Positions 34,136 to 43,516 of a stretch of DNA of 64,000 nt are shown piece after piece. This stretch comes from Aselliscus stoliczkanus. Lineage: Eukaryota; Chordata; Mammalia; Chiroptera; Hipposideridae. A program made the position numbers and the translations under genes. How positions within the stretch are numbered: position 1 is the stretch's first letter; every line of letters starts with the position of its first letter. A model generated the notes under the pieces. The model was not told the origin of the DNA, searched no databases, and was given only the letters and a program-made list of their open reading frames with translations. The stretch spans positions 114,392,687 to 114,456,686 of the forward strand of contig CM066732.1 of assembly GCA_033961575.1 (NCBI GenBank), in the 5' to 3' direction.

Positions 34136-34660
34136 GAAGCGTGAATCTGTAAATTCCCTAACAGGCTAACTAACCTTAATCTCCACTTTGTACTTGGACT
34201 CCTATTAAAATAAGACCTGTTAAGATTAAGCCTACAGTGTCTAAAACTTGTAGTTGAATAAAGACGAAAAGGCTGAAATAGCAATAGCAGATGATCAGTT
34301 GTATCAGAAAAATTCTGACACAGTTTCCTAGTTTTGAAAGAACAGGATGAAATAGGACAAAGTTTCACTCAGAGAGACTTATGGCTCTACTCATCTATTT
34401 TTGTTAACAAAGGTGTCACTGAAGAGGATTAAATGACAGAATATGGTAAGGCTCCTCCATTCTCCATGAGATGCTGCTACAGCTAGTATAATCTAGTTTA
34501 CATCTAAAATCACATGAGGCTATGGTAGAGAGGATACTCTGAACAAATACAATCTTAACTAATTCATCAAACATCACTATGAAAAACAAATATGGACCAA
34601 TCTCAAACCCACTTACTAGGTCCCTTTTATTTGAATATTTTCTTTGAACACCTTATGTTA
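34136..34660. other. Unannotated stretch
   Basis: No gene or repeat recognised. The 90-codon minus frame at 34096-34368 begins in the SINE and is not supported. Confidence 0.5.
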
Positions 34661-34664
34661 TAAA

Positions 34665-34826
34665 ACAATGGTTCTCAGTTGCGGCTGCACAGCATAGTCA
34701 CTAGTGAAATATAAAACTATGCAAAAGCAGTATCCACATCTCTTAATATCGTGATTTAATAAAAGGAGGGTGGGAAGGACACTGGTATTTTTTAAATATG
34801 CAGCTCGGATTGAGAACTAGTATTCT
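34665..34826. mobile_element. MER5-like hAT non-autonomous element
   Basis: ATGGTTCTCAGTTGCGGCTG at one end and CAGCTCGGATTGAGAACTAG at the other are the imperfect inverted ends of MER5-type elements. CACTGGTATTTTTTAAATAT lies inside. Confidence 0.65.
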
Positions 34827-34927
34827 TTTTTTTTGAGGGCAGTGTCACTGGACCTCGTATGTAGGACCGAACCGGGGCTGCTGGCTTCCTAAGCCAGCGC
34901 TTAACCACCGCGCCACTCGGCCAGCCC
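34827..34927 (-). mobile_element. SINE-B, antisense
   Basis: TSD GAGAACTAGTATTCT at 34812-34826 and 34928-34942, perfect, at the end of the MER5-like element. Confidence 0.93.
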
Positions 34928-34949
34928 GAGAACTAGTATTCTAATACTT

Positions 34950-35135
34950 GTTATCAGTATTTCTCTAAGAGTGGTCAAAAAATTCCATGCATTTGCTGTT
35001 ATTTTTAAATACAAATATTTCTGGCCCCCCAACTCCTGACCCACTTAATTAGAATCTTGATGCAAGGCTCATAAATCTACATTTTAACAAGTGCCCCAGA
35101 TGATTCTTTTGCACTGAACTGAAAAAATCACTACA
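34950..35135. mobile_element. MER5-like element, second copy
   Basis: TATTTCTCTAAGAGTGGTCA, GGCCCCCCAACTCCTGACCC, ATCTACATTTTAACAAGTGC, CCCAGATGATTCTTTTGCAC follow MER5 order. Confidence 0.65.
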
Positions 35136-35179
35136 ATAGGAAAGTGCTAAAAATTTTACTTAGTGTATATACATATCCC

Positions 35180-35760
35180 TAAATGTGTGTGATGGCTTTT
35201 GTAATGTGTCAACTTAAGTAGGATAAACATTTCCCAGAATTCCCTTTCTTATGTTTCTGGTTGGGGGGGTGCAGAAACATATAAGATCTGGAGGATGGAA
35301 AGAAAGCAGCAGACAGTTTGTATTTTATTCTCAGAAGGCTGGAGCAGGTGCTTTTATAGCTCACACATGTTGTTGCTCAGCACTAGCTCACTTTGTTGGT
35401 GTGTGGATATAGCCCAGGCCTGCAATGACTCCACCTTCCCTTGGATCTACCTTCAGCTTCTCCTGGGCTCTCTGAGTAAGAAGGCCCAGTTTCAAATGCA
35501 AGATAACCCACATCAGCAAGTTTGAAGGCAGTGGCAACTGATAAACATTTGTCTGTCTTTGTCAGTTGTAGTTTGTGCTTATGGCTTCCAATTTTCCATC
35601 TTCTCTTATCAACTACCTGCCTGTGAACTTAAAGCTCTAGCAACAGACTCAAAAGCCTTACAGACTGTTTAACCAGTTCCCACAATTGCAGTCAAATCCC
35701 TTAATAATACATATATATCCTAGTGATTCTACTTTCAAATTGAACTCTGATACAATTAAT
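35180..35760. repeat. Possible old LTR-like repeat
   Basis: Starts TGTGTGATGGCTTTTGTAAT/GTGTCAACTTAAGTAG and ends near ATATATATCCTAGTGATTCT. Both phrases recall the ends of an old mammalian LTR-like or DNA repeat. Family not determined; low confidence. Confidence 0.35.
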
Positions 35761-35792
35761 TATGGAAGAACCACTGGCCTAGCTCTTATATA

Positions 35793-36192
35793 CAGAGGGT
35801 ACCAAAAATATGTATACACATTTTTTATTTATTTATTTTTAGCTGAGTCATCCTGCTACCTGTTGGCAGCTCAGCGGCTGCTCAGTTCAGGCTGGGCATC
35901 GAACTGCTGTTGCTCAAAACTCAGCTCGCACTCTTGAGTAAGCTCTTAACCAACTGAGCCACTCAGTCGGCCCTTGTATGCACATTTTAAGAAAGGAAAA
36001 CTGTATTAAAATTGTAATACTCAATATATACCAATAACAAAAGATGAATACAAGTCATGTTTGACTTCTGAAATTACAAGGGTGTTCAAAGTGATTACCA
36101 TCAGAATCCAGACACTTCCGTCTATGCCGAACAACTGCTAGAGCAACGCTGACCAAAGTGTCCACTTGTATACATTTTCTTGGCACCACTGG
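35793..36192 (-). mobile_element. Mariner-type MITE, split by SINE-C
   Basis: The left end AGGGTACCAAAAATATGTAT and the right end ACATTTTCTTGGCACCACTG are inverted and similar, and TA dinucleotides lie just outside (35791-35792 and 36193-36194). On the minus strand, coding-like sequence at 36055-36276 gives RHRRKCLDSDGNHFEHPCNF. A run of this kind, with arginines then HFEH, resembles the last residues of Tc1/mariner transposases. It appears to be a deletion derivative joining a terminal repeat to the transposase C-terminus. Confidence 0.6.
35825..35974 (-). mobile_element. SINE-C in the MITE
   Basis: Inverted SINE-C. TSD TGTATACACATTTT (35811-35824) and TGTATGCACATTTT (35975-35988). Confidence 0.92.
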
Positions 36193-36449
36193 TATAATCC
36201 TGATTAAATCAATTGCAGAGTCCATTTCGCATTTCACATCTTTATTCTTATACCGCAGTGTTCCAGCCAATGACATGAAATGACAGGAAGATAAAAGGAA
36301 CCTTTCTAAACCCAGGTGACCGTCCCAAAGTGTATTTTAATCATATATTTCTGAATGTACAATGTAAAAAAATGTTTTAACACTGTGCTATAAAAAATCT
36401 TGGATAAAGTTCCATAATCATTTCTTCCTACATAACACAATCAGAACAT

Positions 36450-36590
36450 GGATGTTCAGAAGAGCCCATTTATTTATGAACAAGTATTTATTGACTGCTT
36501 TCTGTGTACCAAGTACTAAGACTCCGGGGATACAAACTTTTAAAAAGAGTATGATTAGGGCTCTCACAGATGTGCAAGAGGTATTTGGAA
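36450..36590. repeat. Ancient interspersed repeat, family uncertain
   Basis: AAGTATTTATTGACTGCTTT, CTGTGTACCAAGTACTAAGA and GGGGATACAAACTTTTAAAA resemble the old repeat also glimpsed at 21035. Confidence 0.4.
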
Positions 36591-36649
36591 GTGTAAGAAA
36601 GCACAGACAAGAGACATCTAACAATTTAGTGGTTAAAAATACTTTGAAG

Positions 36650-37074
36650 GGCCGGCTGAGTGGCGCATTGGTTAAGAGCTGGTTTGGAATGCCAGCAGCC
36701 CGGGTTTGGATCCCACATATGAGGGCCAGTGACACTGTCCTCTACAGCTAACAACAACTCCACCTGGAGCTGGGCTGTGCGAGCCCCGGGGATGGTGTAG
36801 GCTGCAGTCTCGGCTGCAGTGGGCTGCCATAGGCTACAGCGAGTGGCCGGCAGCCAGCATAAGCTGCCAATAGCCGCGGTAAGCAACCAGCCAGAGGCCG
36901 GCGATGGATCTGCCTCATACGGGAAGTGTGCAATGATGATACCAACATAGGCCAGTGAAACAACATCCTCCGCAACTAGACTGAAGAACAAAAAGACAGC
37001 AACTTGTCTATTCCCCTTCCCCGATTCCCCAAAGCTGTTCCCCTCCCCCACTCCCCAATAAAATCTTAAAAACA
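36650..37074 (+). mobile_element. SINE-A
   Basis: TSD AAAAATACTTTGAAG at 36635-36649 and 37075-37089, perfect. Full-length with the AATAAAATCTTAAAAAC tail. Confidence 0.94.
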
Positions 37075-37096
37075 AAAAATACTTTGAAGAAGAGGT

Positions 37097-37250
37097 CTCG
37101 CACAGTGTTTCTCAAAGCATAGTCCCTAGGTCAGCAGCATCAACATCACCTAGGAATTTGTTAAAAAATTTGAGGCCCCACCCCAAATCCACTGAATCAG
37201 AAACTCTGGATGTGAGATCCAGCAATCTATGTTTTAACACAAACCGTCCA
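37097..37250. mobile_element. MER5-like element (left part)
   Basis: AGTGTTTCTCAAAGCATAGT, ACATCACCTAGGAATTTGTT, AGGCCCCACCCCAAATCCAC, TGAATCAGAAACTCTGGATG. It continues after the SINE at 37818-37866. Confidence 0.75.
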
Positions 37251-37817
37251 GGGCCGGCAGAGTGGCTCGTTGATTAAGAGTTGGCTTGGGGGCCGGCCGA
37301 GTAGCTCAGTGGGTAAGCGCTGGCTTGAGAAGCCAGCGGCCCCAGTTCGGTCCCACATATGAGAACCAGTAACATTGCCCTAAAAAAACAAACAAACAAA
37401 CAAAAAAAGAGTTGGTTTGGGAGCGCAAGCACTGAACAGCAAGGCCTCTGGTTCATATCCCACATCGGCTAGTAACACTCGCCCTCTACAGCTCAGATGG
37501 TGAACAACAGCTCGACCTGGAGCTGGGCTACTGTGAGTCGCGGGCGACAGCATAAGCTGCAGTGGGACTGGCTGGCAGTGAGCGTAAGTTTTCATGAGCT
37601 GCTGTGAGCCACCATGAGAGGCCGTCCAATGGCTGGCGAGCGACTGCCTCACCCAGGAAGAGCACAATGATCACAATACCAACATGGGCCATTGAAGCGA
37701 CATCCACCACAACTAGACTGAAGAACAAAAGGCAATTTGTCTGTTCCCCTTCCCAGATTTCTCAGTGCTGTTCCCCTCGCCCAAGTCCCCAACAAAATCT
37801 TCACACAAAACAAAACA
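37251..37817 (+). mobile_element. SINE-A, older variant, host of a nested SINE
   Basis: Outer TSD AAACCGTCCA (37241-37250) and AAACCGACCA (37818-37827). The head is interrupted at 37291 by a SINE-B. The body resumes with the extra-arm sequence GAGCGCAAGCACTGAACAGC. Confidence 0.9.
37291..37407 (+). mobile_element. SINE-B nested in SINE-A
   Basis: TSD AGAGTTGGCTTGGG (37277-37290) and AGAGTTGGTTTGGG (37408-37421), made from the anticodon-stem side of the host SINE. Tail (CAAA)n. Confidence 0.92.
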
Positions 37818-37866
37818 AAACCGACCAGATGATTCTGATATACACTAACGTTTTAGAACCATTGAT
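37818..37866. mobile_element. MER5-like element (right part)
   Basis: GACCAGATGATTCTGATATA and ACGTTTTAGAACCATTGATT finish the element begun at 37097. Confidence 0.65.
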
Positions 37867-37917
37867 TGATCTGATCAGAGAACTGTAATTATGTTATTAA
37901 CCTTGGAGGGTTTTTTT

Positions 37918-38026
37918 TGTTTTGTTTTGTTTTTGAGCGCAGTATCACTGGCCCTCATATGTGACCCGAACTGGGGCGGCTGGTGTCCCAAGCCAGCGCT
38001 TAACCAATGCGCCACTCGGCTGGCCC
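37918..38026 (-). mobile_element. SINE-B, antisense
   Basis: Between TTTTGTTTTG flanks that are probably an AT-rich TSD. Inverted SINE-B to CCACTCGGCTGGCCC. Confidence 0.88.
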
Positions 38027-38040
38027 TTTGTTTTGTTTCT

Positions 38041-38325
38041 TAAGCTGAGCCACACTGCCACTTGTTGGCTGCTCAGCGGCAGCTCAGCTTGGGCTGGGCA
38101 TCGAACTGCTGTTGCTCAGAACTCAGCTAGCACTCTTGTTTGTTTGTTTGTTTGTTTGTTTGTTTGTTTGTTTGTTTGAGGACAGTGTCACTGGCCCTCA
38201 TATGTGGGACCTGAATCGGGGCTGCTGGCCTCCCAAGCCAGTGCCCAACCACCGTGCCACTCGGCCGGCCCTCAGCTCCCACTCTTGAGCGAACGCTTAA
38301 CCAATTTAGCCACTCGGCCGGCCCC
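38041..38325 (-). mobile_element. SINE-C, antisense, host of a nested SINE-B
   Basis: The left part runs from AAGCTGAGCCACACTGCC to CTAGCACTCTTG (38133). The right part resumes CAGCTCCCACTCTTGAGCGA and ends GGCCGGCCC. Confidence 0.88.
38134..38271 (-). mobile_element. SINE-B nested in SINE-C
   Basis: Tail is a (TTTG)n microsatellite at 38137-38178, then an inverted SINE-B. TSD about CAGCTAGCACTCTTG and CAGCTCCCACTCTTG. Confidence 0.88.
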
Positions 38326-38373
38326 AAATGAAATACATCTGCTACCTGCTTTGGGCATACTGTCTGCCAACTT

Positions 38374-38537
38374 TTGTTTTTTGTTTTTTTTTTTTTTTTT
38401 TTAGCTGAGCCATCCTGCCACCTGTTGGCAGTTCAATAGCAGCTCATCTTGGGCCAGGAATTGAATCAGTGACCCTGTTGCTCAGAGCTCGCACTCTTGA
38501 GCAAGCTCTTAACCAACTGAGCCACTCGGCCAACCCT
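38374..38537 (-). mobile_element. SINE-C, antisense
   Basis: Poly-T of about 20, then an inverted, somewhat diverged SINE-C ending CCACTCGGCCAACCC. Confidence 0.88.
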
Positions 38538-38822
38538 CTATAATTATGTTACTAAAAGAGAGCATGAGGGGTCAATAGTACCCATGGTCAAATCACACAA
38601 AGCTTTGAATGTTAAGTCTGAGAAGCCACTGACAGTTCCCAACTTCTGAGGCTCTTTTCCTCTCTTAATTACCACTGCCCCCAACAACTAGAAAACTTAA
38701 CTAACAGCCTACTGCTGACTGGAAGTCTTACTGATAACATAAAACAGTTGATTAACATATGTGTAGTTAATCTGCATATTATATACTGTTCTTACAATCA
38801 AGTGAGCTAGAGAAAATTATTA

Positions 38823-38950
38823 TTTTTGTTGGGTTTTTTTTTTTTTTTTTTTTTTTGAGGGCAGTGTTACTGGCCCTCATATGTGGGACCCAAACCAGGG
38901 CCGCTGGCTTCTGAAGCCAGCACTTAACCACCGCGCCACTCGGCCGGCCC
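38823..38950 (-). mobile_element. SINE-B in MER2-like element
   Basis: TSD TAGAGAAAATTATTA at 38808-38822 and 38951-38965, perfect. Confidence 0.93.
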
Positions 38951-38980
38951 TAGAGAAAATTATTAAAATCATATAAGGAA

Positions 38981-39154
38981 GGCCGGCCGAGTGGCTCAGT
39001 TGGTTAAGAGCTCGCTCAAGAGTGCGAGCTGAGCTCTGAGCAACAGCAGTTTGATGCCCAGCCCAAGCTGAGCTGCCGTTGAGCTGCCAACAGGTAGCAG
39101 GATGGCTCAGCTAAAAAAAAAAAAAAAAAAACAAACCAAAACAAAACAAAACAA
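38981..39154 (+). mobile_element. SINE-C in MER2-like element
   Basis: TSD AAAATCATATAAGGAA (38965-38980) and AAAATCATAAGGAA (39155-39168). Tail A run plus (AAAAC)n. Confidence 0.92.
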
Positions 39155-39529
39155 AAAATCATAAGGAAGAGAAATTAATTTACAGTATTTATTGAAAAAA
39201 ATTTACATATAAGTAGACCGATGCAGTTCAAACCCGGTTGTTCCAAGGGTCAACTATACCAGCTTATAGTTACTTAATACAGGACACTTCCTTAGGAGGC
39301 AACTTTGAAGGGGTGTAGGAGAATAAGAAATGAAATGTACAAGGAAGGTATAATTTCAGAACCACTGGTGTAACAATCTTACATTTATTATCAGTTAAGA
39401 ATAGGTGTGTACCTTTCCTTCATTTCCAGTGATATGGGTAACTATCTGTAAAAAAAAAAAAAGAAGTCTGTACTATTAAATATCTAAAAATAATGAATTT
39501 ATTTAAAAAAAACCAAAAAACCCAAACCT

Positions 39530-40490
39530 TTAAATCACAGATGAACTGGCAAAAAAGTAAGATAGGAAACAAAAAGACGAAATTGAGAAAGGTTTGTAAG
39601 CATCTAATGACTGCTGCCCTAAGGGCAGCTGCTGGTTATAGATGACTTGTATTCTCAGTTTTTAAGAGGGGTACACAGGGACTCAGGAGACAAAGAATAG
39701 AGGCCTTGCATGATAGGGAGTCAGCCCAGAACTCCACCTTCCTAAAATCAGAACCCACAAAAGGTTATACCTACTAAAAAGGAAGAAGCAGAAAAACATC
39801 ACCCTGGCAAGGAGAAACAGTCTAAAACCTTATGCTTCTGAGCCTTGGCTATGAATATCGGGAGAAAGACGTTTTCCCCGAATATTTTATAATCATAAAC
39901 ATGCCTCATAGAGAGGTTTGGGATCCTTCTACGTATGTGTTTTAAAAAAAACCTCTGAGACTTGTTTTGAGTGATTATACCTTGGTATTGTGCCCAGACA
40001 AAGACAGAAGTGAATCCGAATCTTTTCTGGAGGAAGATACCATCAAAGGCCTCAAAGAATTACCAAAGATAATATTCCAGAGAGCAAGAGCTCCCTGTAA
40101 GAAACCACAAAGCACATGAGGAAATAGGACACCATGAACAAAACAAATACCAAAATCAAACCCACAAAGACTTCAGGTATTGTCATTACTGGATACTGAA
40201 TATAAAAATAAATGTGTTTAATACAGCTTAAGAAACAAATGGGAGAATTGAAAGTAAGACTCAGTAACAAGGAAGTATCCAAAATAATTAGATGGAATCC
40301 ACAAACAAAAATAGAATAATTAAAATCAAGAGCAGGTTTTACAGCACATTAAATTGAAAAGAAACCTAGTGAAGAAGATAGATCTGAAGAAATAAGTAGG
40401 ATTGCTGTACAGGGAGATGAAAGATAGAAAATATCAATATAAGATTATGACATGGAAGAAGGATAAAAAGGTCGGACACACATTTGTGGT
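39530..40490 (+). mobile_element. Diverged old L1/HAL1 5' region (tentative)
   Basis: A-rich sense strand with phrases such as AATAAATGTGTTTAATACAG, ACAAATGGGAGAATTGAAAG, CATTAAATTGAAAAGAAACC and GATAGATCTGAAGAAATAAG resembles the ORF1 coiled-coil region of old L1/HAL1. No long frame is left. Confidence 0.4.
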
Positions 40491-40491
40491 A

Positions 40492-40690
40492 AACAGAATA
40501 ATGAACCCTCCCCCCAAAGATGTCCACCTCCTAATCCCCAGAACCTCTGAATATTACCTTAGATAGCAAAAGGCTTTTGCACGTGTGATTAATTAATGGT
40601 TTTGAGATTGGGAGATTATGTTGGATCATCCATTGAGCTCAACATAATCACAAGGGTCCTTAGAATTCTCGTATCTTCCTGGTAAACATA
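40492..40690 (+). mobile_element. MLT1-like LTR fragment (ERVL-MaLR)
   Basis: GTGGTAAACAGAATAATGAA, AAAGATGTCCACCTCCTAAT, CCAGAACCTCTGAATATTAC, GATTGGGAGATTATGTTGGA and ATCACAAGGGTCCTTAGAAT follow the MLT1 LTR order. Solo, partial, non-coding. Confidence 0.65.
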
Positions 40691-41501
40691 TCATATGATG
40701 GAGCAGAGACTTGCTCATGGCTTCTCCCAATACTGCACTACTTATCTTCTTTCCACAGTAAAGAAAGTCCAATTTTATTCTGGGAAAAATGTGCTCCTCT
40801 AAAATACATTTCATAACTGCCTTGCAGTGAAGGGCCAATGAAGTTGCTAGGTAGAACTTCCATGAACCGCTTTAAGAGGTGGCCTAAGAGTTTACATAAC
40901 TCCACCCCTTTCCCCCATCCTTCCTCCTAATTGCAATCAGAGAGACATGGTGCTCAAAGCAGCCATCTTGGACCATAAGGTTAGCCACAAGCTAAAAGAT
41001 GGTGGTACAGAAACCACTCAGAGAAGCACCCTGAGACCTTGATGATGCAATGAAAACTCTACAATCAGCCCTAGAATGTCAATCTCCAGACTCTTTTATG
41101 TAGGAGAAAAAAATGTCTGCCTTCTTTACGTCACTATTATTTTCATTTCTACCTAGAGGCAAATATCAATTCTCATCTGAAATACTGACACTATGTACAG
41201 TAGAGCTCTTTGCCCTGAAGTCTATTTTAGTATATTAATTAACTAGGTAGAACATTTATCCTTCTACCCTCAACTTGCCACTTAATATTTTAATCTTTTA
41301 AAAACTACATAGTTGGCTTATGTTTACACATAGTTTGACAATCTTTGTCTTTTAACTAGAGCATTTAATCCATTTATTTTCTGATTAATGAAATATTTGG
41401 CCTCATTTCTACCATATCTTTGTCATACTCTTTTGCTTCTTTTTTTTCCATATTATTTGAGCTTCCCCTCTCCCATTTCGTTTGTCTTCTAGTTCAACTT
41501 T
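40691..41501. other. Unannotated stretch
   Basis: No gene recognised. The first part could be the diverged remainder of the LTR. Confidence 0.45.
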
Positions 41502-41611
41502 TTTTTTTTTTTTTTTGAGGGCTGCGTCACTGGCCCTCATATGTGGGACTCGAACCAGGGTCCGCTGGCATCCCAAGCCAGCTCTTAACCACTGCAACAC
41601 TTGGCCAGCCC
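41502..41611 (-). mobile_element. SINE-B, antisense
   Basis: TSD TCAACTTTT at 41493-41501 and 41612-41620. Confidence 0.92.
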
Positions 41612-41741
41612 TCAACTTTTATTCTTCTAGGGGCTACTCCAGAAATTTTTAAAGGGACATTTAATTTAAAGTTCAAAGTGAAAATGTCTCTTAATCTTCT
41701 CTCACCTGTCTGTCTACCCGTAGAATTTTGATTAGATTGAA

Positions 41742-41838
41742 CATTAGTTTTCTATTGTTGCTGTAAACAAATTTAGTGACCTAAAACAACAGAAATTTGT
41801 TATCTTATCGTTCCAGAGGTCAGAAGTCTAAAACAATG
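41742..41838 (-). mobile_element. MLT1-like LTR end, antisense
   Basis: TTAGTTTTCTATTGTTGCTG, CCTAAAACAACAGAAATTTG and GTTCCAGAGGTCAGAAGTCT form the reversed 3' end of MLT1-type LTRs. Confidence 0.65.
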
Positions 41839-41966
41839 TAAATACATCCTTATTTTTTCCTCACAAATCTGGGCAAATAAGTGCGCATTATACATGGCCA
41901 AATACTGTAATCAAATTTCATTAATATTCTGATAGAACTTAAAAAGAATGTATTTTGTAGTTTTTT

Positions 41967-42083
41967 TTGTTTTTGTTTTTTGTTTTTTAGAGGGCAGCGT
42001 CACTGGCCCTCATATGTGGGATCCGAACCGGGGCTGCTGGCATCCCAAGCCAGCTCTCAAGCACCGTGCCACTCGTCTGGCCC
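41967..42083 (-). mobile_element. SINE-B, antisense (first of pair)
   Basis: Complete inverted SINE-B from GAGGGCAGCGTCACTGGCCC to GTGCCACTCGTCTGGCCC. Confidence 0.88.
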
Positions 42084-42096
42084 AAAAATATACTTC

Positions 42097-42151
42097 TTTT
42101 TTTTTTTTTTTTGAGGGCAGTCACTGGCCCCTCATATGCAGACCGACCCAG
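42097..42151 (-). mobile_element. SINE-B fragment, antisense (second of pair)
   Basis: Poly-T, then GAGGGCAGTCACTGGCCCC and CATATGCAGACCGACCCAGG. The head half is missing. Confidence 0.75.
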
Positions 42152-42258
42152 GCATTTTGTAGTTTTTGAGGAATCAAATTACATGTGGATTTTTGACTGT
42201 GTGGGGGAGGGGTAGTCAGCTTCCCTAAGCCCCGTATTGTTCAAGGGTCAACTATATT

Positions 42259-43116
42259 ATATAGTTTTTGCCACCTATTTCTAAGACCCTTAAAAATTTC
42301 CCAATATCTCTAATTTTTAAAATATGGCTTTACAGACTATAAATATGTATGTATGGTATTATTGCCAAATAATAAAAATTAAATATTCTTATAGACAAAC
42401 ACACGTGCAAATAAGAATGGAAAATAATTTGTTAGGATGGTAAAATTTTCTTTTCATTTTTAATTATTTTCATTACATTACTTACATAATAAAATGAATT
42501 CCACCACCATTTTCAAGTGGCTAGCTTCCCTTTTTCACCCTTGGTTTGAAAAATTATTCATACAAATATGTTTCTTAACACAATCCTATCAGCCATACTC
42601 TCATGCAATTTTCTCAGGATGGTGGTAAACTTCTATGGGCCATCAAACTTAAGAAACAGACACTATAAAGTCTGTCATGCTGCAGTTTTTATTTCAAAGC
42701 TATATAAAGACATCCCACTCTTTGTGGCTATCAAAAATCAGCCGGAAGTGCATTTCATAATCAAAATCAATTCACTATCTGTCAATAAAAGGAATCAGGC
42801 TGCAATCACTAAGCAGCAAATTACTACTATTTCAATGCACCTCATCTTTAAAGAAGGAAGTCAGGCTGGTTTCACAGCTCAAGGGTGGGGAAAACACACA
42901 GACTCACAAAAGGTAAAGCAATAGAGAGAGAATCTAGGGAAACAGTAACCTTTCACCATCTCTCAATTTCTTTATTGGTAAAGAAGGAATGACTACCACA
43001 GAGGAAAGAAATCAAAATTGATGAGAAGTAGGGCAGCCCACCAGGAATGTTCCTTCCCATCATCCTTGTTCTTCCAGTAAATGGCTACAAAGCAGAAGGA
43101 GGAAGTAGGTAGGTAA
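42259..43116. other. Unannotated stretch
   Basis: A 118-codon plus frame at 42568-42924 shows no domain, signal peptide or familiar motif. I do not call it a gene. Confidence 0.45.
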
Positions 43117-43406
43117 GCAAAATGAGTAGACAAAAGATGACGATAACCTGAAGAGGGCCCTTTTTCATCTCCACACAGAGTGCCAAGGAGTTTCTCCTGT
43201 TCTTGTACCTTCACACCAAACAAACGGAATCCTAAGAACTTGAATTTGTCCTGGCTTCTTTGCAAAATGAGTAGACAAAAGATGACGATAACCTGAAGAG
43301 GGCCCTTTTTCATCTCCACACAGAGTGCCAAGGAGTTTCTCCTGTTCTTGTACCTTCACACCAAACAAACGGAATCCTAAGAACTTGAATTTGTCCTGGC
43401 TTCTTT
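43117..43406. repeat. Perfect tandem duplication, 2 x 145 bp
   Basis: 43117-43261 and 43262-43406 are identical by eye base for base (both begin GCAAAATGAGTAGACAAAAG and end CCTGGCTTCTTT). The sequence is not one of the SINE or L1 families here. The minus strand is open across both copies (43165-43644, 159 codons) but matches no family I know. Confidence 0.95.
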
Positions 43407-43437
43407 GATAGTTTATATTTATTACTACTGCAGACAC

Positions 43438-43516
43438 CCAGAAATTTCTCCTTTCCATCCTGTGACTCCACACTGAATTCACAAGAATCCATGAAGTCTT
43501 CTGGGTCTCTCTGCAT
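43438..43516. repeat. Diverged third relative of the 145-bp unit (partial)
   Basis: CCAGAAATTTCTCCTTTCCA ... AAGAATCCATGAAGTC ... CTGGGTCTCTCTGC aligns loosely with the last ~80 bases of the duplicated unit (CCAAGGAGTTTCTCCTGTTC ... GGAATCCTAAGAAC ... CCTGGCTTCTTTG). The similarity is weak and judged by eye. Confidence 0.4.

Larger units (their letters stand above)
38691..39258 (+). mobile_element. MER2-like DNA transposon fragment, split twice
   Basis: Order: AACAGCCTACTGCTGACTGG, TAACATAAAACAGTTGATTA, ATTATATACTGTTCTTACAA, GAGCTAGAGAAAATTATTA, AATCATAAGGAAGAGAAATT, CAGTTCAAACCCGGTTGTTC and the end CAAGGGTCAACTATAC. This follows MER2 (pogo/Tigger type) from memory. Two SINEs split it. Confidence 0.72.
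41951..42258 (-). mobile_element. MER2-like terminus, antisense, with SINE pair
   Basis: ATTTTGTAGTTTTTGAGGAA, ATGTGGATTTTTGACTGTGT and TTGTTCAAGGGTCAACTATA are the reversed start of MER2. ATTTTGTAGTTTTT is duplicated on both sides of the SINE pair (41952 and about 42154). Confidence 0.6.

Noticed and set aside
36626..37075. Long antisense reading frames across SINE-A copies (100-158 codons here and at 31479, 49013, 51384, 59071 and elsewhere)
   Set aside because: The same peptide pattern recurs wherever a SINE-A lies and follows the repeat, not a gene. It starts in the tail and has no conserved protein features.
37251..38537. CRISPR-like array of regularly spaced repeats
   Set aside because: The repeats are tRNA-derived SINEs of variable spacing and orientation with A tails. 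A mammalian genome has no CRISPR arrays.
40965..41010. Second YY1-like promoter (GCAGCCATCTTGGACC)
   Set aside because: A single motif on the minus strand in unassigned sequence, not at a LINE 5' end.
42568..42924. 118-codon plus-strand frame
   Set aside because: No domain, no coding-like composition, no splice context and no related sequence in the window.
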